Below are positions 1 to 7,080 of a stretch of 37,996 nt of DNA, one piece after another; the stretch's first letter is position 1; every line of letters starts with the position of its first letter. The DNA comes from Bacillota bacterium (GTDB lineage: Bacteria; Bacillota; Clostridia; Clostridiales; Clostridiaceae): positions 1-37,996 of the forward strand of contig JAJXWJ010000007.1 of assembly GCA_021781655.1 (NCBI GenBank), in the 5' to 3' direction. Made by a program: the position numbers and the translations under genes. The notes below the pieces were generated by a model. That model ran no database searches. It saw nothing but the letters and a program-made list of their open reading frames with translations, and was not told where the DNA came from.

Positions 1-17
1 TCCCCGGTGAGCCACCA
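1..17 (+). tRNA. 3' end of a tRNA cut by the window edge
   Basis: The first 17 bases fit the end of a tRNA: last T-loop base, T-stem 3' strand CCCCG (2-6), acceptor 3' strand GTGAGCC (7-13), discriminator A14 and encoded CCA (15-17). The anticodon lies outside the window, so the isoacceptor cannot be named. It is followed six bases later by tRNA-Leu, which supports a tRNA cluster. Confidence 0.7.
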
Positions 18-22
18 AAAGT

Positions 23-106
23 GCAGGTGTGGCGGAATTGGCAGACGCACTAGACTTAGGATCTAGCGCCAACGGCGTGGGGGTTCGACTCCCTTCACCT
101 GCACCA
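23..106 (+). tRNA. tRNA-Leu (anticodon UAG)
   Basis: The acceptor stem GCAGGTG (23-29) pairs with CACCTGC (96-102), followed by discriminator A and encoded CCA. The anticodon stem CTAGA/TCTAG encloses the loop CTTAGGA, giving anticodon UAG, which reads CUN leucine codons. The long variable arm (GCGCCAACGGCGT region) and 84-nt length are those of a class II tRNA such as Leu. Confidence 0.96.
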
Positions 107-123
107 TATAATATTGCAACTTA

Positions 124-748
124 GCAGTAATGCGAAGTTAATTATTAATTTTAGCATAAAAAGCAGTAAAAAAGTTTAAAATTAATTAGTAACGAGCAGT
201 ACAAGGAAATGAAATTGTGAGGAACAAAGTTTATGTAGAAATAAATGAGTACCGCAACAATTGAAATTGACGCAGTAATGCGAAGTTAATCATTAATTTT
301 AGCATAAAAAGCAGTAAAAAGGTTTAAAATTAATTAGTAACGAGCAGTACAAGGAAATGAAATTGTGAGGAACAGAGTTTATATGAAAATAAATGAGTAC
401 CGCAACAATTGAAATTGACGCAGTAATGCGAAGCTTACCATTAATTTTAGCATAAAAAGCAGTAAAAAGGTTTAAAATTAATTAGCAACGAGCAGTACAA
501 GGAAATGAAATTCTGAGAAACGGAGTTTATATAGACATAAATGAGTATCGGAAGAATTGAAATTGACGCAGTAATGCGAAGTTAATCATTAATTTTAGCA
601 TAAAAAGCAGTAAAAAGGTTTAAAATTAATTAGCAACGAGCAGTACAAGGAAATGAAATTCTGAGAAACGGAGTTTATATAGACATAAATGAGTATCGGA
701 AGAATTGAAATTGACGCAGTAATGCGAAGTTGATCATTAATTTTAGCA
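124..748 (+). repeat. 148-bp tandem repeat array, four copies plus partial fifth
   Basis: The word GCAGTAATGCGAAG recurs at 124, 272, 420, 568 and 716, an exact 148-bp period each time. Four units are complete and the fifth stops near 748, just before tRNA-Gly. Units 1 and 2 share one version of the middle (GTACCGCAACAATT) and units 3 and 4 another (GTATCGGAAGAATT), so the array probably grew by duplicating units. The period is not a multiple of three and no long reading frame is open, so coding is unlikely. It fills the whole spacer between tRNA-Leu and tRNA-Gly. Function is unknown. Confidence 0.95.
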
Positions 749-754
749 AAATGT

Positions 755-828
755 GCGGGTGTAACTCAATGGTAGAGTGCTAGCCTTCCAAGCTAGTTAC
801 GAGGGTTCGATTCCCTTCACCCGCTCCA
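755..828 (+). tRNA. tRNA-Gly (anticodon UCC)
   Basis: The acceptor stem GCGGGTG (755-761) pairs with CACCCGC (818-824), followed by discriminator T and encoded CCA (826-828). The anticodon stem CTAGC/GCTAG encloses CTTCCAA, giving anticodon UCC (reads GGA/GGG). Length is 74 nt. It sits directly after the tandem repeat array. Confidence 0.96.
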
Positions 829-908
829 ATTTTAAAATTTATACAAAAGATAATTCAAGCTAAAATTGTTAGTTTGTTTTTTTTATTTTTTATAAAAATA
901 TTATATAT

Positions 909-985
909 GCATCCATAGCTCAGTTGGATAGAGTTGCAGACTTCGAATCTGAAGGTCGGGGGTTCGAATCCCTTTGGGTGCACCA
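909..985 (+). tRNA. tRNA-Arg (anticodon UCG), integration target
   Basis: The acceptor stem GCATCCA (909-915) pairs with TGGGTGC (975-981), followed by discriminator A982 and CCA (983-985). The anticodon loop CTTCGAA gives UCG, reading CGA. The outermost anticodon-stem pair is G·A, a mismatch. The last 40 bases belong to the 57-bp repeat shared with the right end of the island, so the element integrates here and restores the gene. Three further copies of this 3' end lie downstream near 17195, 18493 and 20405. Confidence 0.95.
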
Positions 986-1002
986 AGAAAGCCTTGTGAA
1001 TA
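946..1002 (+). repeat. attL: left copy of the 57-bp att direct repeat
   Basis: Bases 946-1002 are identical to 17195-17251. The repeat begins in the anticodon-loop/stem region of tRNA-Arg, covers the T arm, acceptor 3' strand and CCA, and continues 17 bases into the start of the tRNA terminator. The sequences diverge at 1003 (C against T). The crossover must lie inside this block. Confidence 0.93.
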
Positions 1003-1026
1003 CTACGTTCATGAGGTTTTTATTTT
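989..1026 (+). terminator. Terminator of tRNA-Arg, 3' half supplied by the element
   Basis: The arm AAGCCTTGTGAA (989-1000) pairs along its whole length with TTCATGAGGTTT (1008-1019), using three G·U wobbles, and is followed by a T-rich tract to 1026. The 5' arm lies in the att repeat and the 3' arm is element DNA. On the other strand it can also end the integrase transcript. Confidence 0.75.
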
Positions 1027-1040
1027 TGATAAAAAATAAA

Positions 1041-1067
1041 TTTTACCCCGCTTTTTACCCCTTATAG
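1041..1067 (+). repeat. Putative arm-type integrase sites, left end
   Basis: Two TTTTACCCC motifs lie in tandem here (1041-1049 and within 1052-1067, the second extended by TTATAG), with a third related copy at 1094-1107 inside the integrase stop region. The 27-bp block matches 17068-17094 at the other end of the element in 25 of 27 positions and in the same orientation. Paired repeats just inside both att cores are typical arm-type binding sites of phage integrases. The binding itself is inferred. Confidence 0.6.
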
Positions 1068-1090
1068 AATTTTATAAATAAAAATGAGGG

Positions 1091-2263
1091 CTATTTTACC
1101 CCCATAGAATTATATAAATCATTGAGTTTTGAAGCTGCCTTTTCTTTCATGCTATCCAGTACATGAGTATAGGTGTCTAGTGTAATTGAAATATTGCTAT
1201 GACCTAAAAGACTTTGTACTGTCTTTGGATCCTCTCCAAGTTCAAATAATCTAGTGGCATATGTGTGCCTAAGGTCATGAAATTTTTTATCTATCATATC
1301 ATTATCGCTAAGTACTTTCTTAAATCTTTTACGAATGTTACTGCTGTCTAAATATCTACCAAACATATTACAGAATACCAGGTTATTATCCTCATAAAGA
1401 TTAGCCATTTTTAGTTTAAGTGCCTTTTGTGAAACTTTAAATTTTTTTAGTTTATTTGTCAAAAGTTCTGGTATTGCTATGGTTCTGTTACTTGCTTCAC
1501 TCTTAGGGGTTTGAATCTCTATTTTAGCGGTTCCACGACCTTCTTTTGTTACATCGCTGATATATTTAATAGTCTTATTAATTTTAATAGTATTATTCTT
1601 AAAATCAATGTCATTCCAGGTTAAAGCTAATAATTCACCTTGTCTAAGTCCAGTATTAAGAGCCGTAATAAAAAGCATTTCTAATTCATGACCGTTGATT
1701 GCTTCGATAAATTTCTTTTGTTCTTCCAGGTTGAATGGCTGCACAGTATTTATTTTATTTAGTCTTTTGTTTTCAGTTTCTTTTGGAAGTACAACGGACC
1801 TGGAGAAATCTTTTATAATTCTATTATTGTTATAGGCATATCGAATGCATGGAGCTATTAGCTTATTAAGGCTTTTTATAGAGTTTACTGTCTTACCTTT
1901 CTTTATGAGGTTATTGTAATAGTCTTGAATATCCTTAGATGTGAGGTCTTTTAACTTAATAGATGATATTGTACTATCTTTAATATAATTTCTAAATATG
2001 CCCTCATATCGCTCTTTTGATGATGGCTTAACATTTACACAATGCACGTCGAAAAGCCAGTCACAAATAAAGGTTTCGAAACATTCCTTGTTATTAGTAA
2101 TCCCATTATCAAGCTCATTAATAACACTTTTAATTTTAGCATCAAGCTCTTTTACGGTAGGTGAGTATAGATCCTTAGGTTTATTAAGATTTTTATGTCG
2201 TAATCTATAGAAATAATACTCTTTACCATTTATTATTTTTTTTCGGTATGTTGTTTTAGCCAT
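1091..2263 (-). CDS. int: Tyrosine recombinase (site-specific integrase)
   Basis: A 390-aa tyrosine-family integrase that would catalyse integration and, with an excisionase, excision at tRNA-Arg. The catalytic set is visible: R207 in TGLRQGELLALTW, H329 and R332 in HDLRH, H355 in LLGH, and nucleophile Y365 in DTYTHV. An N-terminal arm-binding-like region (about 1-55) and a SAM-like core-binding domain (about 60-165) precede the catalytic domain, the usual plan for Gram-positive phage and ICE integrases. AAGGAGG precedes the ATG. The gene ends about 90 bp from the attL core and reads towards it, as in most phages and satellites. It is the last gene of a leftward group with the Uma2-like gene and the repressor. 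Confidence 0.95.
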   Translation of the reverse strand: MAKTTYRKKIINGKEYYFYRLRHKNLNKPKDLYSPTVKELDAKIKSVINELDNGITNNKECFETFICDWLFDVHCVNVKPSSKERYEGIFRNYIKDSTISSIKLKDLTSKDIQDYYNNLIKKGKTVNSIKSLNKLIAPCIRYAYNNNRIIKDFSRSVVLPKETENKRLNKINTVQPFNLEEQKKFIEAINGHELEMLFITALNTGLRQGELLALTWNDIDFKNNTIKINKTIKYISDVTKEGRGTAKIEIQTPKSEASNRTIAIPELLTNKLKKFKVSQKALKLKMANLYEDNNLVFCNMFGRYLDSSNIRKRFKKVLSDNDMIDKKFHDLRHTYATRLFELGEDPKTVQSLLGHSNISITLDTYTHVLDSMKEKAASKLNDLYNSMGVK

Positions 2264-2315
2264 ATGATGTTAGCCTCCTTCCTTATTTGAAGTCATTATT
2301 GATTTGACATAATTA

Positions 2316-2897
2316 CTACAAGTCTAGAGAATTAAAATCAATTTCTAAATTATTATATATACCGACTTTTATTGTATCTTTAAAAGTGAAGCTTTCAGGA
2401 GTTTCATATTGATTTGTATTTTTATCAAGCATATAAACTAATATAGTCTCCTTTGTAGGGCTTACAATCCAATATTCACGTACCTTAAATTGTTCATATA
2501 AGTTTAGTTTCCTAACATAGTCACTTGAAGGATTAAAAGGTGATACGACTTCAATAATCATATCTGGTGAACCTGTACAGCCTTTATCAGTTAGCTTATT
2601 TTTATCACAAATAACTGAAATATCTGGCTGAATTATATTCTTGCTATTAGTTAACTCTTCATTATCATTTTTTAATATTACATCAAATGGGGCAACATAA
2701 ACTTTACAATCACCTTTATTTGATTTTATATAATTTCTTATTTCTGATGCAAGCTCAGTAATAATTCCTTGATGTCTTCTGCTTGGAGCAGCAGCCATGT
2801 TATAAATATGACCTTCTATTATTTCGATACGTTCACCTTCAGGATAAGCTAAGTAGTCAGCATAGGTGTAAATTTTATTTTCAGCAGTATTGGACAT
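2316..2897 (-). CDS. Uma2 family (DUF820) PD-(D/E)XK-type nuclease
   Basis: A 193-aa protein with the Uma2/DUF820 pattern: an N-terminal YADYLAYPEGERIEIIEGHIY segment begins the fold, then QPDISVICD (about 110-118) and IIEVVSP (about 133-139) give the D...ExV arrangement of the restriction-endonuclease-like active site, followed by KLNLYEQFKVREYWIVSP. The family is predicted to cut DNA, but its biological role is poorly known. It lies 52 bp upstream of the integrase and 73 bp downstream of the repressor, all leftward, so it is probably expressed from the lysogeny promoter. AAGGAGG precedes the ATG. Position suggests a cargo gene expressed during lysogeny; a defence role is only a guess. Confidence 0.88.
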   Translation of the reverse strand: MSNTAENKIYTYADYLAYPEGERIEIIEGHIYNMAAAPSRRHQGIITELASEIRNYIKSNKGDCKVYVAPFDVILKNDNEELTNSKNIIQPDISVICDKNKLTDKGCTGSPDMIIEVVSPFNPSSDYVRKLNLYEQFKVREYWIVSPTKETILVYMLDKNTNQYETPESFTFKDTIKVGIYNNLEIDFNSLDL

Positions 2898-2970
2898 GGT
2901 AAAAGCCTCCTTATTGTTTCCTTTTAAAAAGGATGATAATTTAGGATATAAGTTTCGACAAAACTATTAA

Positions 2971-3738
2971 TTATTTTTGCGTAATTTCAATAAGTTTTTG
3001 TTTAAATCTATTATCAAGTTCTTTGGAAATTTCTTTTAATTGAGCTATTTTTAATTCTAAAATATTTATACCTTCAATGTTACCATAAGGATAATTAATA
3101 ATACAGTGTTGCCAATAACTACTTTCAATTAGTTGTCTATTTTCATAAGGTTTTGCATCATTAAATAATAACCATTCATTTATTTGATCATCAGATAATT
3201 TTAATGCTTTACATAATGCTATTACATCATCATTATTATATCCTTTTCTGTATGGTGAAAAAATTTTATCTACTATATCGGTACTTAATTTACTAATTTT
3301 AGCTAATTCAATAATAGATTCATCAATATTGAACTTTTCAAATAAGTCATCAATCGAATATATTTTATTTTCATTTTCCTTTGTTTCTTGGGTATGATTA
3401 GTTGCAATTTCTTTTATATATTTAGGTGTTTTAAAGTTTTCAACGGTAGTATTTTTCATCAAATCATCAGGAGTTACTTTTAATATTTTTGCTATTTTTT
3501 CTATTTCTGCATGTTCAGGTGTTTCACCGTTAATAAAGAATAATTCAATTGGCGTTATATTAAATACTGAAGAAATTGACATTATTGATGAAAATGGAAT
3601 CTTTGTATTGCCAGATTCATATTTTCTAATTAATATTTCAGATTTATATATCGCTTCTCCAAGTTGTTTTTGAGTTAAATTTTTTTGTTCTCTAAAAAAC
3701 TTAATATTGTTACCTAACTTTTCATATAGTTCATTCAT
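2971..3738 (-). CDS. XRE-family phage-type repressor
   Basis: A 255-aa regulator with an N-terminal HTH_3 domain (about 7-65), seen in NIKFFREQKNLTQKQLGEAI followed by RKYESGNTKIP. The middle and C-terminal parts are acidic and helical, with weak similarity to further HTH-like repeats (FNIDESIIELAKISKLS, VIALCKALKLSDDQINEWL). No LexA-type Ser-Lys peptidase signature is recognisable, so RecA-driven self-cleavage is not evident; derepression may need a helper protein, as with SaPI Stl. It is divergent from a Cro-like gene across a 136-bp switch region holding three operators. It probably represses the rightward block and itself. The start is supported by AAGGAGTGA upstream. Confidence 0.85.
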   Translation of the reverse strand: MNELYEKLGNNIKFFREQKNLTQKQLGEAIYKSEILIRKYESGNTKIPFSSIMSISSVFNITPIELFFINGETPEHAEIEKIAKILKVTPDDLMKNTTVENFKTPKYIKEIATNHTQETKENENKIYSIDDLFEKFNIDESIIELAKISKLSTDIVDKIFSPYRKGYNNDDVIALCKALKLSDDQINEWLLFNDAKPYENRQLIESSYWQHCIINYPYGNIEGINILELKIAQLKEISKELDNRFKQKLIEITQK

Positions 3739-3769
3739 TTTATCACTCCTTAAATTAATTTTATCATAA

Positions 3770-3858
3770 TAGATAAAAATTATCTATAAGAATATAAAAA
3801 TATTATTGACATAGGTAAAATTTATCTATATAATTCAGATATAGATAAATTTTATCGG
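3770..3858. promoter_or_regulatory. Genetic switch: three 17-bp operators and rightward early promoter
   Basis: Three near-palindromes share the consensus TAGATAAAATTTATCTA: 3770-3786, 3812-3828 and 3842-3858. The rightward promoter is a perfect TTGACA (3806-3811) and TATAAT (3829-3834); its 17-bp spacer is exactly the second operator, and the third covers the expected transcription start. The first operator lies on the repressor side, where a less clear leftward promoter (TTCTTA then TTATGAT, read on the minus strand) would also have an operator as spacer. The arrangement predicts repression of the early genes and autoregulation. Confidence 0.85.
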
Positions 3859-3874
3859 TTAGCGAGGTGATAAT

Positions 3875-4096
3875 ATGATTAAAAAAAATGTAAATGTCAT
3901 AGCGGCTAGGTTAAAAAAAGGCTTTACGCAAACAATGCTTAGAGAGAAATTAAAAGAAGAATTCTCGATTGGAATGTCTCCAAATAAAATAGTAGCTATA
4001 GAAAAAGGTGACTTTTCAAATCTCAAACATAATGAAATGGCTGCAATCGGAAAGATACTTGATGCATCAGTAGAGGAACTATTTTTCAATGATTAA
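3875..4096 (+). CDS. Small XRE-family HTH protein (Cro-like)
   Basis: A 73-aa single-domain HTH protein, first gene of the rightward block. The helix-turn-helix runs from about residue 8 (VIAARLKKGFTQTMLREKL) to MSPNKIVAIEKGDFSNLKHNEM, followed by IGKILDASVEELF, all normal for HTH_3. It is transcribed from the promoter at 3806-3834 and AGCGAGGTGATA precedes the ATG. Position and size match Cro or SaPI Str-type proteins, so it probably competes for the switch operators. A 152-bp stretch after it contains the interrupted dyad CCATTAC...GTAATGG, possibly regulatory. Confidence 0.82.
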   Translation: MIKKNVNVIAARLKKGFTQTMLREKLKEEFSIGMSPNKIVAIEKGDFSNLKHNEMAAIGKILDASVEELFFND

Positions 4097-4248
4097 TGCC
4101 AGTACAAAAAAATATAAAAATTTTTCAATTTTTCTTTTAAAAATTCTTGCATAGATAATATAGGACAAGCCATTACAAAAGATCATGCCAGGTAATGGAC
4201 TAATGGGTGTGTTGGAACGGAAAATATAAAATATTGGAGTGATGAAAT

Positions 4249-4488
4249 ATGAAATTTAAGCAAGTAATTGAACCAGAAAGTCAGGAAACACACATTGATA
4301 TTGATTATTTTGAGAACAAAGTAAATATCTACTCATGTAAATCTACAGTTTTAAATCGTATGATAGCTGCTGGGTATAAACCTAAAAATGTTGAAACAAT
4401 AAATGGAGAGGCGTGTTCAGCAATTTTTGAATTTGATTTTAATAAATTTCCCAGGGTGGTTAGTAAAGGTATGTTTAAATGTGATTAA
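4249..4488 (+). CDS. Small element protein of unknown function
   Basis: A 79-aa protein with no family I recognise. It is mixed in charge, has two cysteines in the body (YSCKST, GEACSAIF) and one near the end (MFKCD), and no membrane segment. The ATG is preceded by GGAGTGATGAA with good spacing. It lies between the Cro-like gene and the excisionase-like gene, a place where satellites and phages often encode small regulators, but nothing in the sequence fixes a role. It is followed by a hairpin at 4497-4520. Confidence 0.65.
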   Translation: MKFKQVIEPESQETHIDIDYFENKVNIYSCKSTVLNRMIAAGYKPKNVETINGEACSAIFEFDFNKFPRVVSKGMFKCD

Positions 4489-4496
4489 ATTTTCTG

Positions 4497-4520
4497 ACAC
4501 ACTATGTTTTTATGGTGTGT
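4497..4520 (+). terminator. Hairpin after the 79-aa gene, possible terminator or attenuator
   Basis: ACACACTAT (4497-4505) pairs with ATGGTGTGT (4512-4520) with one G·T pair around a T-rich loop. No run of Ts follows on the plus strand, so it is a weak terminator candidate and may instead be an attenuator or RNA-processing structure ahead of the excisionase-like gene. Confidence 0.35.
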
Positions 4521-4619
4521 GAGCATTTAATTAAGTAATGTAGTGCAATTAGTCTAATTAAAAATATAATTTCTAAATATGGCGTAAAAACGACATATTG
4601 TTAAAGGAGAGTGAAATTA

Positions 4620-4811
4620 ATGTCAGAAACAGTTCAAGCAATATTAGGAAGTCCAGAGCAAGCTATGAAAAGGTTAGGAGTTGGTAGATCTAGAATGTAC
4701 TGTGATTTGTTAAAAAGAAAGGACTTTCCTTGTTTTAAAATGGGTTCAAAATATTTTGTGAACCTTGCATTATTAGAGGAATGGGCTCAAAAACAATGCG
4801 AACAAAAGTAA
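4620..4811 (+). CDS. Excisionase/AlpA-like HTH protein
   Basis: A 63-aa winged-HTH protein of the excisionase (HTH_17/MerR-like) type: SPEQAMKRLGVGRSRMYCDLL is the helix-turn-helix, FPCFKMGSKYFVNLALLEEW is the wing and last helix. Such proteins act as Xis or as AlpA-type activators of integrase function. An in-frame GTG at 4611 lies directly against AAAGGAGA, leaving no spacing, so the ATG at 4620 is chosen. It is followed after 16 bp by the replication gene. Sequence alone does not separate excisionase from transcription activator. Confidence 0.75.
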   Translation: MSETVQAILGSPEQAMKRLGVGRSRMYCDLLKRKDFPCFKMGSKYFVNLALLEEWAQKQCEQK

Positions 4812-4827
4812 ATAGGTGGTAGATAAT

Positions 4828-5634
4828 ATGGCACAAAGAAGAATGGTAAGTTTAAAAATAATTGATTCAGCAAAATTTATAAAAATGCCAGTTAGCTCAA
4901 GAGCTTTTTATTATGACTTAATTACTAGAGCTGATGATGATGGAGTTGTAGAAGCATTTAATATTATGAGGATAACAGGTGCTACAGAAGATGATTTGAA
5001 GGTTCTTGTATCTAAAGGTTTTGTAATTGTATTAAATGATGATCTTGTATCTTTCATAACTGATTGGCAAGAACATAATAAAATTAGACCTGATAGAAAG
5101 ACGGATAGTATATATAAAAATCTATTGCTCAAAATAGTTCCAGACATTGAGTTGGTTGATAAAAGACCTAGAGCTGATTCAAGAAAACTAATTGGACAAC
5201 CAGTGGACGTCCAATGGACAGAAAATGGGCAACCAAAGGACGGCATAGGTAAGGTTAGGTTAGAGTTAGGTGAGGATAGTGTAGGTAAGGTTAATAATAC
5301 TATATCTAAAGATATAGTTAGTAGCACTAAAGTGCAACCTATAATAGAAAAATGGAATGAGTTAGGTTTATCTAAAATTACTTCTATAAATAGTAATACC
5401 AATAGATATAAAATGTTAAATGCCCGTGTAAATGAATATGGCATTGATAAGGTACTTGAAGCAATTGAAAATATTAATAATTCTAGTTTTCTAAAAGGAC
5501 AAAATAAGCAAGGATGGACAATTACATTTGATTGGTTAATAAAGCCAAACAATTTTATTAAAGTCCTTGAAAATAATTATATGAATAAGAATAAAGAAAA
5601 TGGATCAAGTTGTAACGATTGGTTAAAGGAGTGA
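4828..5634 (+). CDS. Phage replisome organizer / DnaD-like replication protein
   Basis: A 268-aa protein that opens the replication block. The N-terminal half is winged-helix-like (MVSLKIIDSAKFIKMPVSSRAFY, then ADDDGVVEAFNIMR and FITDWQEHNKIRPDRK), the arrangement of clostridial phage replisome organizers. A polar linker follows, and the C-terminal ~80 residues (IIEKWNELGLSKITSIN... FLKGQNKQGWTITFDWLIKP) are a segment commonly seen in phage replication initiators. It probably binds the element origin and recruits the helicase loader. The in-frame GTG at 4816 overlaps the AGGTGG ribosome site, so ATG 4828 is preferred. Genes at 5642 and 5911 follow in a tight operon. Confidence 0.8.
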   Translation: MAQRRMVSLKIIDSAKFIKMPVSSRAFYYDLITRADDDGVVEAFNIMRITGATEDDLKVLVSKGFVIVLNDDLVSFITDWQEHNKIRPDRKTDSIYKNLLLKIVPDIELVDKRPRADSRKLIGQPVDVQWTENGQPKDGIGKVRLELGEDSVGKVNNTISKDIVSSTKVQPIIEKWNELGLSKITSINSNTNRYKMLNARVNEYGIDKVLEAIENINNSSFLKGQNKQGWTITFDWLIKPNNFIKVLENNYMNKNKENGSSCNDWLKE

Positions 5635-5641
5635 TGAAAAA

Positions 5642-5893
5642 TTGTTAAATGAAGCTATATTTAAAGATGGACTAAAAAAATTAGTGAATGAGTTTGAGGA
5701 TAAAGGCTTTAAAATCTCTCAGGAAAGAGCTGCTCAGTGGTATAACTACATGAAAAATATGCAGGATGAAGAATATAAAGAAAAAATTGATCATGTAATC
5801 AAGAACTCAACATATTCTCCTTGCATGGCTGATATTTTAAAAGCATCTAGTAGAACTGAAAAGAAAAAGAATTTATTAGGGTGGGATGATTAA
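5642..5893 (+). CDS. G39P-like helicase loader/inhibitor (probable)
   Basis: An 83-aa helical protein starting at TTG 5642, with AAAGGAGTGA ten bases upstream. The nearby ATG is followed by an early stop and cannot be used. The pattern ISQERAAQWYNYMKNM, then YKEKIDHVIKNSTYSPCMADIL, resembles the loader-and-inhibitor family of SPP1 G39P, which binds the replicative helicase and keeps it inactive until delivery to the origin. Its place between the replisome organizer and the AAA+ loader supports this. Similarity is by pattern only, so the call is probable rather than certain. Confidence 0.65.
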   Translation: MLNEAIFKDGLKKLVNEFEDKGFKISQERAAQWYNYMKNMQDEEYKEKIDHVIKNSTYSPCMADILKASSRTEKKKNLLGWDD

Positions 5894-5910
5894 AAGGAGC
5901 TGATAAGGTT

Positions 5911-6669
5911 ATGAATGATATTGGTAAATCAATAAATAAAATAAAAGAAATAGCTGAAAGATGCAAAAAGACTTCTCCTAAATCAAACTATAGGTGTTTA
6001 GCGTGTAAAGATACAGGTTTTGTAATAACAGAGAATGTAAATTTACAACCAACATTTACATTGTGTACATGCAGAAAAAAGGAAATGTTAAAGCAACAAT
6101 GGATAAATGCAGGATTTAATATAATGTCAGGAGATAAAAGCTTTGCTAATTTTAATGCTAGAAACATGGTTGCTAAAAAGATGAAAGCAATAGCAAATAA
6201 ATATGTTAATGAGTATGAGATAATTCAATTTTCAATGAATAATAGCATTGCTTTTTTAGGACAACCTGGATCTGGCAAAACACATTTATGCATGGCTATA
6301 GCTTTAGAATTAATAAAAAAGGGGTTCAGACCATTATATTTTCCTTATAGAGAAGTTATTACAGAGCTTAAGCAAAATGCAATGAATTCATTAGTATACC
6401 AAGAGACAATAAGTAAATATAAGAAATCAAATATATTAGTTATTGATGATTTATTTAAAAATGGAGCTGCTGATGCAGATGTTAGAATTATATTTGAAAT
6501 ATTAAATTATAGATATTTAAACAGATTACCAATAATTATTTCAAGTGAAATGGTTAGCTTTGAATTATTAGATATTGATGAAGCTATTGGAAGTAGAATA
6601 AGAGAAATGTGTAAAGATAGAATCACTGATATTTGTGGTGAAGAGTATAATCAAAGGTTAATAAAGTAA
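5911..6669 (+). CDS. DnaC-like AAA+ helicase loader ATPase
   Basis: A 252-aa loader of the replicative helicase. The N-terminus has a zinc-binding pattern with C29/C32 (CLACKDTG) and C52/C54 (LCTC). The AAA+ core shows Walker A GQPGSGKT (117-124), Walker B ILVIDD (175-180), and an arginine-finger-like GSRIREM segment near 230. Length and order match DnaC/IstB-type loaders of Gram-positive phages. It would place the host helicase on the origin opened by the protein at 4828. AAAGGAGCTGATAAG precedes the ATG. No primase gene is seen, so priming is probably by the host enzyme. Confidence 0.92.
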   Translation: MNDIGKSINKIKEIAERCKKTSPKSNYRCLACKDTGFVITENVNLQPTFTLCTCRKKEMLKQQWINAGFNIMSGDKSFANFNARNMVAKKMKAIANKYVNEYEIIQFSMNNSIAFLGQPGSGKTHLCMAIALELIKKGFRPLYFPYREVITELKQNAMNSLVYQETISKYKKSNILVIDDLFKNGAADADVRIIFEILNYRYLNRLPIIISSEMVSFELLDIDEAIGSRIREMCKDRITDICGEEYNQRLIK

Positions 6670-6761
6670 CATTTAGGGTGATAGTATTAAAGACAGCTCT
6701 GGCGAGATATTAGGGTATATAGGAAAAGACTAATATAAACAGTTAAATAAAATTCAATGCC

Positions 6762-6785
6762 AAAATCGCAAGCGTTTGCGTTTTT
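6762..6785 (+). repeat. 24-bp inverted repeat, left copy
   Basis: The block contains the imperfect palindrome CGCAAGCGTTTGCG flanked by AAAAT and TTTTT. Its exact reverse complement over all 24 bases occurs at 7902-7925. As RNA it forms CGCAA/TTGCG with a GCGT loop and a U tract, so this copy could also be a weak terminator after the helicase loader. The palindrome resembles LacI/CcpA-type operators. Confidence 0.8.
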
Positions 6786-6912
6786 AGCAAGTGATCTAGT
6801 CTAAAAGTCAAATTAAAATAGAATATTTCCATTTGCATATCAGTAATTTATGTAAATGGATTTAAAAATACCAAAAATAGTCAAAATATTATGAAAATAG
6901 AGGCGTATACAA

Positions 6913-7077
6913 ATGAACAGAGCTATTACTGAAAAGTGTCCAAGTTGTAAAATACTAACACAAAAGAAACTTGAACTTGAAATTCAAAATTTAAAACAAG
7001 AAAATATGAGATTAAAACTTATATTTTCTACAATTAAAGAAGAATTATTAAATACTGAAGAAACAGAGGAGGAATAA
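6913..7077 (+). CDS. Small CxxC coiled-coil protein, unknown
   Basis: A 54-aa protein with an N-terminal CPSC pair (residues 9-12) followed by a strongly predicted coiled coil (ILTQKKLELEIQNLKQENMR) and an acidic tail. It could be a small zinc-binding or dimeric adaptor, but I recognise no family. No strong ribosome site stands before the ATG (GAGGCG about nine bases upstream). Its stop is three bases before the next gene and its last codons carry the GAGGAGG site of that gene, which argues for translational coupling. Confidence 0.6.
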   Translation: MNRAITEKCPSCKILTQKKLELEIQNLKQENMRLKLIFSTIKEELLNTEETEEE

Positions 7078-7080
7078 CCA

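Noticed and set aside
124-748. CRISPR array
   Set aside because: The unit is 148 bp and directly tandem, with no short repeat separated by unique spacers and no cas genes.
4911-5552. Minus-strand 213-aa protein
   Set aside because: It is the shadow of the replisome-organizer gene; the plus frame has family features and a proper ribosome site.
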